A stretch of 64,000 bases of DNA, taken from Acidobacteriota bacterium (lineage in GTDB: Bacteria; Acidobacteriota; JAAYUB01). The stretch spans positions 1-64,000 of the forward strand of contig JAKQOW010000017.1 of assembly GCA_029565065.1 (NCBI GenBank), given 5' to 3'. Below the pieces are notes generated by a model. That model was not told the origin of the DNA, did no database searches, and was given only the letters and a program-made list of their open reading frames with translations. Every line of letters begins with the position of its first letter. Position 1 is the first letter of the stretch. Shown piece after piece: positions 43,388-53,768 of this stretch. A program made the translations under genes and the position numbers.

Positions 43388-46300
43388 ATGATGCGCGCAC
43401 AGAGAGCCGGATCCAGGCTCGGATTCCTGCTGGTCGTCCTGCTGGCGGGAACCGCGGGCGTATGGGCCGGCCAAATTCTGACGGACCGGCCGGTCCTCTT
43501 CCCGGGGACGGCCCAGCCCATAGATGATCCGCAGCAGTTCTACTCGCAGGCCGCCGCGCGGGGCGAACTGGTCCTGCTCAAGGCGGCGATCTTCGACCCG
43601 CTGCAAAGCGGGGCGCCCGATCTCGGCGCCTGGGTGCCCGACTATCTGAAAGGGCAGCCGCTCGACGGAAAGTACTACCTGGTCCAGTTCGCCGGGCCCA
43701 TCCGTCCCATCGACCGGCAGGCGCTCGAAGCCGCCGGCGCCCGGATCTTCGACTACGTGCCGAACCACGCCCTGGTGGTCCGCCTCAGCGGCGCGCAGTA
43801 TGACAAGGTCAGCCGCCTGGCCGGCGTGCGCTGGATCGGCGACTACCAGTCCGGTTTCCGTGTGGCGCCGGCGCTGGCGGCCGAACTGCGCGCCCGCTTC
43901 GCCGGGGCGGCGGACGACACCCACCGGCTCTCGGTGGACTTCTTCCCCGGGGGCGACCTGGCCGGCGGGATCGAGAGCCTGGTGAACCGGTTCGTGAGTG
44001 ACCGCCGGTTCAACTTCGCGCAGAGCGGTCGCAACACCGTGGTCTTCGAAGTGTCCCGCGACATCCTGTCGGCGTTCGTGGAGCACGTCCTGAGCCTCAA
44101 CGACGTGCGCTGGGTGGAGCGGCGGGAACTGGATCGGCCGCTGAACGACAATTCCTACTGGATGGGCCAGAGCGGCGACACCGTCGGCAAGACGACGCCC
44201 ATCTTCGACCAAGGCATCCTCGGCCAGGGCCAAGTCATCGCCATCGCCGACAGCGGCCTGGACAAGGACATGTGCTTCTTTATCAACACCGCCGGCGGCG
44301 CGGTGCTGGCCAGCCAGACCGTGGAGCCGCCGAACGTGCTCACCGTGAACAACACCCAGCGCAAGCTCATTGCCTACAACATCCTGCCGGGATCCGAAGA
44401 CGGCGACCACGCCGCCCACGGCTACCACGGCACCCACACCTCCGGCTCCGCCACGGGTGACGATTACCACACGCCGGCCTCGCCTGCGGCCGCCGGTCAC
44501 GACACCGGCGACGGGATGGCTCCCCTGGCCAAGCTCGTCATCCAGGACGGCGGCCGGTCCGACAGCCCCTACCTCTATTTCCCCTGGCCGTTTTACGACA
44601 TGTGGGCCCAGGACCGCGCCAGCGGCGTCCATGTCGCCTCCAACAGCTGGGGCGTCGAGAACAATCTCTACACCACCGCCTGCACCTACACCGACATGTT
44701 CGTCTGGGACAACGAGGATTTCCTGATCGTCGTTTCCTCCGGCAACGCCGGGCCCACGCCCGAAACCCTGAACTACCTCTGCACCTCGAAGAACGTCATC
44801 GCCGTGGCGGCCACCACCAACGGCAGCACCGGCGCCAACTCCATCGCCTCGTTCTCCTCGAAGGGGCCGGCGGCCGACGGCCGCTACAAGCCGGATCTCG
44901 CCCTGCCGGGCGACTACATCGTCTCGGCCCGCGGCGAGACCGCCGCCAACAACTGCAACACGATCGCCATGAGCGGCACCAGCATGGCGGCGCCCACCGT
45001 CGCCGGCTTCAGCGCCCTGGCGCGCCAGTACTTCACCGAGGGGTGGTATCCGTCGGGCGTCAAGACGCCGGCGGACGCCTTCACCCCTTCGGCGGCGCTG
45101 CTCAAGGCGGTGCTGATCAACTCCTGCGCCAACATGTCCGGCGGCAACACCGGCCGGGTGGGCAAGGAGGACGCGCCGGCCGCCGGGCAGGGCTGGGGCC
45201 GGGTGCTTCTGGACAACGCCCTCTACTTCAACGCCAAGGCGGACGCCCGCCAGCTCCTGGTGTGGGATGTGGCCAACGCCAGCGGTCTGACCACCGGTGG
45301 CGTCCGGGAATATCCCCTGCAGGTCGCGGCGGGCCAGCCGCTGAAGGTCACCCTGGTCTGGACCGACCCGCCGGGCTCGGAGAGCGCCGCCATCACCCTG
45401 GTCAATAACCTCGATCTCGAGGTGGTCGGTCCGGGCGGCGTCCGCTACGCCGGCAACCAGTGGAACGCGGAGCTGACCAACGACCTGAAGGAATCGAAGA
45501 CCGATCCCACCGGCACCGACACCCTCAACAACGTCGAGGGTGTTCTGGTCAAATCGCCGGCCGCCGGCGCCTACACCATCCGGATTTTCGGCACCAACAT
45601 CCCCGGTTTCGCCGGCACGGGCTTCCAGGGCTTCGGCCTCGTGGCCACGGGCGGCGTGACGCTGGCCGCCACGGGGGTGATCAACATCCAGTCCGTCGAG
45701 GTGAACGACGCGGCCGGCAACAACGACGGCGTCATCGATCCGGGCGAGACCATCAACCTGAACATCACGCTGGAAAACACCGGCGGCGCGGCGGTCAACT
45801 CCACAAATGGGACGCTCGCCACCGCCACCACCGGCATCACCGTGAGCACGCCCGGCGGCACTTACGGCACCATCGACGCCGGCGGCAGCCAGATCAACGC
45901 GGCGCCGTTCGTGTTCCAGGTGGACGGCTCGGTGGCCCCCAGCACGGTGATCGATTTCGTCCTGACCATCAACAGCAGCGCCGGCTCCTTCGCCCGGCCC
46001 TTCCAGCTCCGGGTGCTGCCGAGCTCTCCGCCGGAGCTGACCAACCTGATCATCGCCGAGAAGGGGCTGTACGACGCGGGTTACCCGACCTTCGTGGACT
46101 TCGTCATGCAGTTCGACTACGCCGATCCGGACGCCGACCTGCAGTGGTTCTACTTCCTGTTCCGGGTCAACGGCGAGGACGTCACCGCCCTGCCGTACCC
46201 GGTCAACGCCTCCAGCCTGACCGGCCCCAGCGGCCAGGCCATCCTGGATCCGTTCAGCGTCTGGCAGATGGTGGCGACCAACGTGGGCGAGACGATCCAG

Positions 46301-48328
46301 GTGTACGGCTACCTGGAGGATTCGCAGGGGAACCGGAGCGAGATCGTCGAATCCAACATCGAGCCGGTCACCCTGGGGGTCACCCCCGTCACGCCGAGCG
46401 GGCTCGACGACGACGACTCGATCTACATCCCCTTCGCCGGCGGGTTCACTTTCCCGTTCTACGGCAAGCTCTACACCGGCTGCTACATCAACTCCGACGG
46501 CAACATCACCTTCGAAGCCGGCTTCGAGTACCAGCAGCGCGGCCCGCTCGCCTTCCTCAATAACATGCCCCGCATCGCCGGCCTCTTCACCGATCTGGCC
46601 AAGTCGGTCGGGGACAACAAGATCCTGGTGAACGCCCAGGCCGACCGGTTCGCGGTCACCTATGACCGGCTGGAACAGTGGGCGCAGACCGGACCCACGG
46701 GCACCCACACCGTCACCATCACCCTGTTCCCGGACGGCGCGGTGGAGTTCGCCTGGGGCACCTGCACCATGACCCAGTCGCAGACCGAGTACAGCGGAGG
46801 ACCGGAATGGAAGGGCGTCGTGGGGCTGAGCCCCGGCGCGATCCTGGACCACCCATCCGGCGATTTTTCCGCCCTGACCAGCCCGGTGCCCATCCCCGCC
46901 GGCCTGCCCATCTACCAGGCATTCGCCAAGGCCGACGCTTTCGACCTGTCCAACACATCCATGCGCTTTGAACCGGCGGCGCCCTTCATTCCGGTGCAGC
47001 GCGCCTACTTCCCGCGCATGGCCTACGCGCCCGGCGCGTGGACCGAAGGGTACGGGTTCGTGAACACCGGCGCGGCGGACGCCAACGTCCGGTTCACGTC
47101 GTTCGACGCCGTGGGGAACACCGCCGAGGTGTCGGACTTCTGGAGCTGGCCGGCGGGCAGCCAGGGCGCCTACCAGGTGGAGGGGATTCTGGGACTGACC
47201 CAGGCCACCGACGGCTGGGTGCTGGCCGAGAGCGACCAGAGCGGCCTGCTCGGCTTTTTCGTCACCCAGCAGTTCACCGGCGGCGGCCTGACGGGCCTGG
47301 ACGGTGCGGCGGTATGGACGGACACCATGAGCTTCGGCTTCCTGCCCATGGTGCGGGCCACCGGTACGTTTTCCACCGAGTTGTTCATCGCGAACCCGAC
47401 GGCGGAGGCGATCACGGTGTTGCTGTTCGGCTATGACAACGTGACCACCTACGACGGCGGAGAACACGTCATCCCCGCAGGCGGCTTCGTCAAGCTGGAC
47501 GCGGCGACCACCTTCGGCGCCGCGTTCGACGGCGTGGCCAGGATCACCTTGCCGGGAGCTGACAAAGCCGGTGCCGATCACGCCACCGCCGGAGCCGGTT
47601 TCATCGGCAACGCGGTGATCCGGGACGGCGACGCCGCAATCAGCTCGCTGAACATCCGGCCGCTCGGAGAAACCCTCCTGTATGCCCCCCACGTGGTGTT
47701 CATGCCCGACGTCTACTACACCGAACTGGTTCTGTGGAACTACCATGACACGGACGCCGTGGCCACCATCACCCCGTATCGCGCCGACGGGACCGTCATC
47801 GGCGCGCCCTTCCAGGTGACCGTGCCCGCCCTGAAGTTCGTTCAGCTGCGCGACACGGAATTGGGCCTGCCGTCGGGCGTGACCACCGAGGGATGGCTCC
47901 AGGTGGATTCCACCCTGGCGCTGTCGAGCTGCCTCACCTTCGGCAATCCGGTGGACAACCACTACATGTCCACCCTGCCGCTGGAGCGCGAGGGCAAGGA
48001 CGACTTCTACTACGCCCAGGTCGCCAGCGGCAACGCCGGCGGCGTGAGCTTCTTCACCGGCATCGCCGTGGTGAACACGAACGTGGCTCCGGTGGACGTC
48101 ACCATCAAAGTCTTCCTCAGCAACGGCATCCAGAACGGCAACACCGTGGTGCGGACCCTGGCCCCGGGTGAAAAGTATGTCCGCTTGCTGTCCCAGATCG
48201 AGGGGATCGGCACGCTTCAGGCCCAGACCAGCGGCTACATCCACGTGACCGCGGCGAATGACGTCTTCTCGTTTGTCATATTCGGTAACGACGCACTGGA
48301 CTTCCTCTGCGCCGTCCCGGCTCAGTAA
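43388..48328 (+). CDS. Large secreted subtilisin-like serine protease (S8)
   Basis: A 1,646-residue exported protease. Signal peptide 1-28; propeptide-like region to ~245; S8 catalytic domain ~265-640 with the triad D288 (IADSG), H347 (HGTHTSG) and S532 (SGTSMAAP), and oxyanion N453 (SSGNAGP). A jelly-roll/P-like domain follows (VTLVWTDPPGSE..., ending FGLVATGG, ~700). Then comes a CARDB-like beta domain (IDPGETINLNITLENTGGA) and a nidogen-like segment (YIPFAGGFTFPFYGKLYTG). The C terminus has four similar ~100-residue beta domains starting near YFPRMAYAPGAWTEG, FLPMVRATGTFSTE, YAPHVVFMPDVYYTE and FYYAQVASGNAGGVS. No sortase, GlyGly-CTERM or type IX signal is evident at the end. ATG 43388 has GGAGG upstream. 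Role: extracellular protein degradation, probably while bound to a surface or particle. Confidence 0.93.
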   Translation: MMRAQRAGSRLGFLLVVLLAGTAGVWAGQILTDRPVLFPGTAQPIDDPQQFYSQAAARGELVLLKAAIFDPLQSGAPDLGAWVPDYLKGQPLDGKYYLVQFAGPIRPIDRQALEAAGARIFDYVPNHALVVRLSGAQYDKVSRLAGVRWIGDYQSGFRVAPALAAELRARFAGAADDTHRLSVDFFPGGDLAGGIESLVNRFVSDRRFNFAQSGRNTVVFEVSRDILSAFVEHVLSLNDVRWVERRELDRPLNDNSYWMGQSGDTVGKTTPIFDQGILGQGQVIAIADSGLDKDMCFFINTAGGAVLASQTVEPPNVLTVNNTQRKLIAYNILPGSEDGDHAAHGYHGTHTSGSATGDDYHTPASPAAAGHDTGDGMAPLAKLVIQDGGRSDSPYLYFPWPFYDMWAQDRASGVHVASNSWGVENNLYTTACTYTDMFVWDNEDFLIVVSSGNAGPTPETLNYLCTSKNVIAVAATTNGSTGANSIASFSSKGPAADGRYKPDLALPGDYIVSARGETAANNCNTIAMSGTSMAAPTVAGFSALARQYFTEGWYPSGVKTPADAFTPSAALLKAVLINSCANMSGGNTGRVGKEDAPAAGQGWGRVLLDNALYFNAKADARQLLVWDVANASGLTTGGVREYPLQVAAGQPLKVTLVWTDPPGSESAAITLVNNLDLEVVGPGGVRYAGNQWNAELTNDLKESKTDPTGTDTLNNVEGVLVKSPAAGAYTIRIFGTNIPGFAGTGFQGFGLVATGGVTLAATGVINIQSVEVNDAAGNNDGVIDPGETINLNITLENTGGAAVNSTNGTLATATTGITVSTPGGTYGTIDAGGSQINAAPFVFQVDGSVAPSTVIDFVLTINSSAGSFARPFQLRVLPSSPPELTNLIIAEKGLYDAGYPTFVDFVMQFDYADPDADLQWFYFLFRVNGEDVTALPYPVNASSLTGPSGQAILDPFSVWQMVATNVGETIQVYGYLEDSQGNRSEIVESNIEPVTLGVTPVTPSGLDDDDSIYIPFAGGFTFPFYGKLYTGCYINSDGNITFEAGFEYQQRGPLAFLNNMPRIAGLFTDLAKSVGDNKILVNAQADRFAVTYDRLEQWAQTGPTGTHTVTITLFPDGAVEFAWGTCTMTQSQTEYSGGPEWKGVVGLSPGAILDHPSGDFSALTSPVPIPAGLPIYQAFAKADAFDLSNTSMRFEPAAPFIPVQRAYFPRMAYAPGAWTEGYGFVNTGAADANVRFTSFDAVGNTAEVSDFWSWPAGSQGAYQVEGILGLTQATDGWVLAESDQSGLLGFFVTQQFTGGGLTGLDGAAVWTDTMSFGFLPMVRATGTFSTELFIANPTAEAITVLLFGYDNVTTYDGGEHVIPAGGFVKLDAATTFGAAFDGVARITLPGADKAGADHATAGAGFIGNAVIRDGDAAISSLNIRPLGETLLYAPHVVFMPDVYYTELVLWNYHDTDAVATITPYRADGTVIGAPFQVTVPALKFVQLRDTELGLPSGVTTEGWLQVDSTLALSSCLTFGNPVDNHYMSTLPLEREGKDDFYYAQVASGNAGGVSFFTGIAVVNTNVAPVDVTIKVFLSNGIQNGNTVVRTLAPGEKYVRLLSQIEGIGTLQAQTSGYIHVTAANDVFSFVIFGNDALDFLCAVPAQ

Positions 48329-48333
48329 TGTAC

Positions 48334-48354
48334 CTCGCGCCCTCCGGGCGCGAG
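48334..48354. repeat. Stem-loop after the subtilase gene, homologous to 11571-11591
   Basis: A 9-bp stem (CTCGCGCCC/GGGCGCGAG) with loop TCC and preceding GTAC, 5 bp after the subtilase stop. It differs from the gyrB copy only at one base pair (C-G here, A-T there), a compensatory change that preserves the stem. Confidence 0.75.
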
Positions 48355-48371
48355 ATCGTTCGACGCCCATC

Positions 48372-48406
48372 CCCCGGCCCGCCTCCAGCGGGCCGGGGTT
48401 CTTTTT
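48372..48406 (+). terminator. Intrinsic terminator of the subtilase gene
   Basis: An 11-bp G/C stem (48372-48382 with 48388-48398, loop of five) followed by TTCTTTTT. Strong rho-independent form, 43 bp after the stop codon. Confidence 0.9.
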
Positions 48407-48412
48407 GGGGAC

Positions 48413-48446
48413 GGTGCATCGGTTAATCGATGAGTCGGTGAATGGG
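48413..48446. repeat. Degenerate GGTTAATCGATGAGTCGGTG string
   Basis: The complement of this string shares CCATTCACCGA and GATTAACC with 5757-5782 and CCATTCACC with 14695-14712. It lies in the 250-bp gene-free gap 48329-48578 between two terminators. Noticed by eye. Confidence 0.5.
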
Positions 48447-48532
48447 TGCTCTCAGCACTTCGCGACTGGTGGCCGCCGGGTGATTCAATCAGCCACTTTT
48501 CTTTTGGGTCGCTTTGGCATATTCAAATGAAA

Positions 48533-48558
48533 AGCCGGACGGGAAGGCCCGTCCGGCT
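48533..48558 (-). terminator. Intrinsic terminator of the exported coiled-coil-like protein gene
   Basis: An 11-bp stem (48533-48543 with 48548-48558) read on the minus strand is followed by TTTTCATTT. It lies 21 bp past the stop codon at 48579. Confidence 0.75.
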
Positions 48559-48578
48559 CATGAGATTGGGTGATGTGG

Positions 48579-49895
48579 TTATTTCGGGACGTTGGCGATG
48601 AGCATCTGGTAGGAGTCGCCGGTCCAGTGGTCCACGAAGGGGGGCGCCTTGGGCGGGTTGTTCCCCTCGGCGGCCAGCACGGTCATCTTGAACACGCGGC
48701 AGATCTCCTTGGAGTTGTTCTGGATGCTGGCGATGTACACGGGCAGGCCCCACTGGATGGTCTGGCCCAGGATGTTCTTCTTGGTGCTCACCCAGTTGCC
48801 GGCGACGCTGGCGGCGATGGCCTTCTCCTTGGGATACACCTCGTTGAAGTAGCGGATGGCCGCCGCCGTCAATGTGCCCGTGCTGCCCGGTCCGGCGAAG
48901 CTGCTGGAGTTGGAAGGGAACTTGGCCGTCTTGAGCTGTTCGGCCGCCGCCGCCTTGATGCCGGCGCGGGATTTTTGGATTGCCGCCAGTTGCTCGTTCA
49001 CCGCCGCGTTGTTCGGGTCGAGCCGGTGAGCGGCGTCAAGCTGCTCGGCGTGCCGGGCCAACTGGGATTCCGACTTCTGGGCGGTGTTTTTCATCTCGAG
49101 CTGGACCTGCTTGAGAATTCCCGCCGCCTGGTTCACCGGTCCCTCGTTGACCAACTTCAGCATGCGCTCCAGATCCCGGTAGTCCTGGCCCGCCGAGCAG
49201 TCCGGACGCTGGTTTTCCGGATCGTAGTGGCCCTTGCGGGTGTTCTCGGGCGTCAGCTCGAAGAGCTTGCGGTCGATGGTGTCGGTGTCCCGACCGTACT
49301 TGGCGCCGAAGGCCTCCAGTCGCTTGCGGGCTTCGGGGACGTCCGCCCGGCGCAACTGCTCCAGCTTGGCCAGGGTGTCGCTCAGGGTGTTCTCGCTGTA
49401 CATGACCTCGCCGTTGTGGTTGAAGATCGCCTTGTACTTGGTTTCGAAGGACTCGAAGTAATCGCAGAACGCCTGCCAGTCCGCCTTGACCTCCTCCTTG
49501 CTCAGGCCGCCGGAGACGGACGCGCCCGAGGGGGACGCGGATGATCCGGGCGATCCGGATGTCGCGGTGGAACCGCTGGTCGAAGAACCGCCGCCCGCGG
49601 CGGGCTTCACCATGGCAATCTGCTTTTTCCATCCGCGGGACTTGTTTTCCCAGACCCCGATCTCCGCATACTCAGGATCCATGGCCCGGACCTTTTCGAT
49701 GAGGCTGTCGGCTTCCTTGAGCTTGGCCTCGATCTCCGGCAGGTTGTCCGGGAGTGACAGGTTGTCCAGGGCGCGGAACACGGCGTTGACCTGCCGCCCG
49801 AGGGCGCGCAGCTCCGGGCTGATGGCGCCGAGGGCCAGGCCCAGGGCGCACGCAATCAGAACGAACGTGCCCCACTTTCTAAGCGGTTCATGCAT
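48579..49895 (-). CDS. Exported or membrane-anchored helical protein, unknown function
   Basis: A 438-residue protein I do not recognise. Residues ~9-27 form one hydrophobic segment (signal peptide or anchor). A short helical region follows to ~95. A Gly/Ser/Thr-rich linker (about 98-130) leads to a long, mostly helical and charged region to ~340 (SKEEVKADWQAFCDYFESF; NTLSDTLAKLEQLRR; HAEQLDAAHRLDPNNAAVNEQ). A more mixed C-terminal domain ends with VFKMTVLAAEG. Two cysteines (C144 in AFCDY, another in CSAGQD) are not in a known pattern. ATG 49895 has AAGGAGG upstream; the gene ends before a good terminator, so it appears to be a single-gene unit. Codon use is normal. It may be a periplasmic scaffold. 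Confidence 0.7.
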   Translation of the reverse strand: MHEPLRKWGTFVLIACALGLALGAISPELRALGRQVNAVFRALDNLSLPDNLPEIEAKLKEADSLIEKVRAMDPEYAEIGVWENKSRGWKKQIAMVKPAAGGGSSTSGSTATSGSPGSSASPSGASVSGGLSKEEVKADWQAFCDYFESFETKYKAIFNHNGEVMYSENTLSDTLAKLEQLRRADVPEARKRLEAFGAKYGRDTDTIDRKLFELTPENTRKGHYDPENQRPDCSAGQDYRDLERMLKLVNEGPVNQAAGILKQVQLEMKNTAQKSESQLARHAEQLDAAHRLDPNNAAVNEQLAAIQKSRAGIKAAAAEQLKTAKFPSNSSSFAGPGSTGTLTAAAIRYFNEVYPKEKAIAASVAGNWVSTKKNILGQTIQWGLPVYIASIQNNSKEICRVFKMTVLAAEGNNPPKAPPFVDHWTGDSYQMLIANVPK

Positions 49896-50173
49896 GATGG
49901 CCTCCTTATATTTCCCACGGTGGTGGGCCGGTCGGATCGCATCCGAATCCGTTCGGTTAGAGTGCCGATTGCCCCAATTTTCGCAAAAATATTTGGTCGC
50001 CGTCAACCGGACGGACAACACCCGACCACAGGGTCCGTGGGATGAACCGGACAGGACGCGGGACCAACCGCCTGTTCCGGGTGAGAAAAGTCGAATCCCG
50101 GCCGATATTCTCTTCGTATAAGTGAACGGTTTAACACACGTCACGCTTTGAGTGTCTGTACCCGGAGGTCCGC
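49896..50173. other. Divergent intergenic region
   Basis: No coding sequence seen. It contains an A/T-rich patch (49975-50000) and a TATAAG at 50117-50122 that could be the -10 of the plus-strand NTF2-like gene. Confidence 0.35.
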
Positions 50174-50638
50174 ATGTGGATGCCGAGCCTGCTCCTGATG
50201 GCGGCATGGATGGCGGTGGTGCCTGGGGGAACGGCACCGGACGCGACGACCGACCAGGCGGCCATCGAAGCGTGCGTGCGCGACTACATCGAAGGCTGGT
50301 ACACGGGGGACGCGGCCCGCATGGACCGGGCGCTCCATCCGGAACTGGCCAAACGGGGCGTGTTGCAAAGCCCGGGCGCGGGACGGCTGTTCCTGCAGCC
50401 CATCGGCAAGTCGGCCATGGTGGCGTACACCGGCGCCGGCGCCGGCAAGCTGAAGCCGGGTGAAGAGATGAAGCTGTCCATCGAGATCCTGTCGGTGGAC
50501 CGCACGGTGGCCAGCGTCCGGGTCGTGTCGCTGAAGTTCACCGATCATTGCCACCTGGCCAGGCTGGACGGGGAATGGAAGATCGTGAACGTGGTGTGGG
50601 AGCCGGCGGCCCCGCCGCCGCCTCCGCCACCGAAATGA
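50174..50638 (+). CDS. Exported NTF2-like (putative lumazine-binding) protein
   Basis: A 154-residue small protein. A hydrophobic N terminus (LLLMAAWMAVVPGGTAP) looks like a signal peptide. The rest matches the NTF2-like 'putative lumazine-binding' family: AIEACVRDYIEGWYTGDAARMDRALHPELAKR, ISVDRT-type strands and the closing DGEWKIVNVVWE. It ends in a run of prolines (PAAPPPPPPPK). These proteins are cone-shaped binding folds with no known enzymatic activity in most cases. ATG 50174 has GGAGG five bases upstream. It is followed by a terminator and stands alone. Confidence 0.8.
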   Translation: MWMPSLLLMAAWMAVVPGGTAPDATTDQAAIEACVRDYIEGWYTGDAARMDRALHPELAKRGVLQSPGAGRLFLQPIGKSAMVAYTGAGAGKLKPGEEMKLSIEILSVDRTVASVRVVSLKFTDHCHLARLDGEWKIVNVVWEPAAPPPPPPPK

Positions 50639-50710
50639 CGCGAGCGCCGTCAGCCAGGGGATGGGCGGACGGCGCCATCGGATTCCCTTCGGGGGAAGAC
50701 TCCTCTGCAC

Positions 50711-50743
50711 CGGGGCGGCCGTGCGGCCGCCCCGTTCCTTTCT
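50711..50743 (+). terminator. Intrinsic terminator between convergent genes
   Basis: A 10-bp G/C-rich stem (50711-50720 with 50725-50734, loop GTGC) followed by TTCCTTTCT on the plus strand. It separates the NTF2-like gene from the convergent histidine kinase gene. Confidence 0.7.
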
Positions 50744-52100
50744 AGAAGTGGAGGCGGAAGGCGGCGCCCTCGCCGGGCCGGCTCTGGACGGTGATGGAGC
50801 CGCGGTGCATTCGCATGATCCGCCGCGACAGGCTCAGCCCGATGCCGGAGCCCTCCTTCTTCGTGGTGAAGAAGGGGATGAAAATCTTGGCCTGGGCCTC
50901 TTCGGTGATGCCGCAGCCGTTGTCGCGGACCTCGACGATCACCCGTCCGCGCTCGCCCAGCCAGGCCCCGAGTTCGAGGCGGGGGTCAGGCCGGCCGCGG
51001 ACCGCGTCCGCCGCGTTGATGAGGAGGTTCAGGAGCACCTGGTCCAACAGTTCCGGGTCGGCGGTGAGTTCCAGGCTTTCAGGGTCGACGGTTACGGAGA
51101 GAATGATTCCAGCGGCGATGATCCGCTCCTGCATCAGGTGTTGCATGCGGGTGAAGACTTCCCGAACGGGGAACACCTGGAAGTGTGGCGCTGGGATGTG
51201 GGTGAGGCTGCGGTAGGCCTGCACGAACTGCATCAGCCCGCGGCTCCGTTTGTGGATGGTCTGAAGCGCCTCCCGGATGTCCCGGATCTGCTCCGGATCG
51301 CCCGGCGGGGGCGGCCCGGCCGTACCGGCGTCGGGCCGATTGGCAGCGAACATGTCGCTGGCGGTGGCGGCCAGCGAGGCGATGGGGGTCATGGAATTCA
51401 TGATCTCGTGGGTGAGCACCCGGGTCAAGTTCTGCCAGGCTTCCGTTTCCTTCTCCTCCAGTTCGCCGTGGATGTCCTGCAGCGAGGCCAGCCGGAAGAG
51501 GCGGTCCCGCTGTTTGAACTCGGTGACGGCGATGGCCAGTTGCACCGGTTCGGCGTCGTGGAACACCCGGACCAGGGCCCGCTGCCCCGGCGTGAGTTCC
51601 ACCAGCACCCGGACCAGTTCCGGGCTGACCGGTTGCAGGGAGTCGAGATGGGCCAGCCGGGCGACGCCTAGCAGCCGCTTGGCGGTGCGGTTGGCCAGAT
51701 CCACGGCGCCGTCGGGTCGGTAGACCACCAAGCCGATCCCCACGTGCTGGACGATGGTTTCCAGATAGTGGGCCTGGGCTTCCTTTTCCAGGCGGTGCTT
51801 CTGAAATTCGCCGATGACCTCGGCGATGGCGGCGTCCAGCTCGCGGAACGGTGCGCCGAGCGGGCTCCGGGTGAAGGATTGGGAGAAGTCAGCATAGCGG
51901 ACGGCCAATAGAAACCGGCCCAGGCTCTGCTGGGTCCGCTCCACGTAGCGGGCGAGGGCGAACGCCGTGTAAACGGCGATGGCGGCCAGCACACCGGCCA
52001 CCGGCAAACTGTACCGGGCCAGGTAGATCGCCAAGCCGATGGCCGCCGCCAGCAGCAGCACGCGCAGCGCGATCTGGACACGGAACCGTTTCAGGACCAC
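50742..52100 (-). CDS. Sensor histidine kinase (PAS-HATPase), partner of the adjacent NtrC-type regulator
   Basis: A 452-residue sensor kinase. Two N-terminal hydrophobic segments (~10-29 and 33-52) with almost no external loop suggest sensing within or near the membrane. A HAMP-like/linker region leads to a PAS domain (~105-215, HVGIGLVVYRPDGAVDLANRTAKRL). The phosphoacceptor is H231 in RVLTHEIMNSMTPI, an NtrB-like H-box with MNS in place of LRN/LRT. The HATPase_c domain shows NLLINAADAV, DNGCGI and GSGIGLSLSRRIM. It begins 15 bp after the regulator gene on the same strand, so the two are co-transcribed; order regulator then kinase. Confidence 0.93.
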   Translation of the reverse strand: MVLKRFRVQIALRVLLLAAAIGLAIYLARYSLPVAGVLAAIAVYTAFALARYVERTQQSLGRFLLAVRYADFSQSFTRSPLGAPFRELDAAIAEVIGEFQKHRLEKEAQAHYLETIVQHVGIGLVVYRPDGAVDLANRTAKRLLGVARLAHLDSLQPVSPELVRVLVELTPGQRALVRVFHDAEPVQLAIAVTEFKQRDRLFRLASLQDIHGELEEKETEAWQNLTRVLTHEIMNSMTPIASLAATASDMFAANRPDAGTAGPPPPGDPEQIRDIREALQTIHKRSRGLMQFVQAYRSLTHIPAPHFQVFPVREVFTRMQHLMQERIIAAGIILSVTVDPESLELTADPELLDQVLLNLLINAADAVRGRPDPRLELGAWLGERGRVIVEVRDNGCGITEEAQAKIFIPFFTTKKEGSGIGLSLSRRIMRMHRGSITVQSRPGEGAAFRLHF

Positions 52101-52115
52101 GGCGGGCGATCCTCG

Positions 52116-53492
<1,377 letters not shown>

Positions 53493-53530
53493 GGTGGCGC
53501 TCCGGCTCGTTTGTCTGCAAATGCGCTACC

Positions 53531-53539
53531 ATTGTAGCA
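53531..53539 (-). promoter_or_regulatory. Extended -10 promoter of the regulator-kinase pair
   Basis: Minus-strand TGCTACAAT (complement of 53531-53539), 39 bp before the regulator ATG. It is 56 bp from the palindrome at 53595-53610, so the regulator could influence its own transcription. Confidence 0.45.
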
Positions 53540-53594
53540 TATCGATTGAAACCCTTGCGGGTGGGCGTTTCCTCAACAGGCTGCCCGGCCGGCA

Positions 53595-53621
53595 TGTTCG
53601 AAAACGGACAGGTGCTGTCCG
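53595..53621. promoter_or_regulatory. Candidate enhancer palindrome (UAS1)
   Basis: TGTTCGAAAACGGACA (53595-53610), followed by GGTGC and another TGTCCG half-site (53616-53621). It is near-identical to UAS2 at 54601 and shares the downstream GGTGCTGT. Centred about 128 bp upstream of the -24 element at 53730. Proposed binding site of the adjacent NtrC-type regulator. Confidence 0.6.
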
Positions 53622-53728
53622 CCGGAGAACAGTAGCCCTCGTGAAATGATCGCTGCCTGATCCGTGAGAGGCGCGATCTGCAACGGTTTGGGGGGATCTG
53701 CCGACAGGACCGAAGCCGCTCCGGACAA

Positions 53729-53744
53729 TGGCATGAAGGTTGCA
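53729..53744 (+). promoter_or_regulatory. Sigma54 promoter of the LytTR gene
   Basis: TGGCATGAAGGTTGCA matches the consensus TGGCACRNNNNTTGCW at every fixed position but one (T for C at position 6). The predicted transcript start near 53755 leaves a short leader with GGGGGAAG before ATG 53769, and rules out the earlier in-frame ATG at 53733. Confidence 0.8.
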
Positions 53745-53768
53745 CAGCTGGAGCGGGGGAAGACTCCT

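Noticed and set aside
43256-48370. A 1,704-codon open frame antisense to the subtilase gene
   Set aside because: It mirrors the codon bias of the real gene in high-G+C DNA, is full of Gly/Val/Arg/His and has no recognisable domain or ribosome site.
53733-53768. Earlier start (ATG 53733) for the LytTR protein
   Set aside because: It lies within the sigma54 promoter, upstream of the predicted transcript start.
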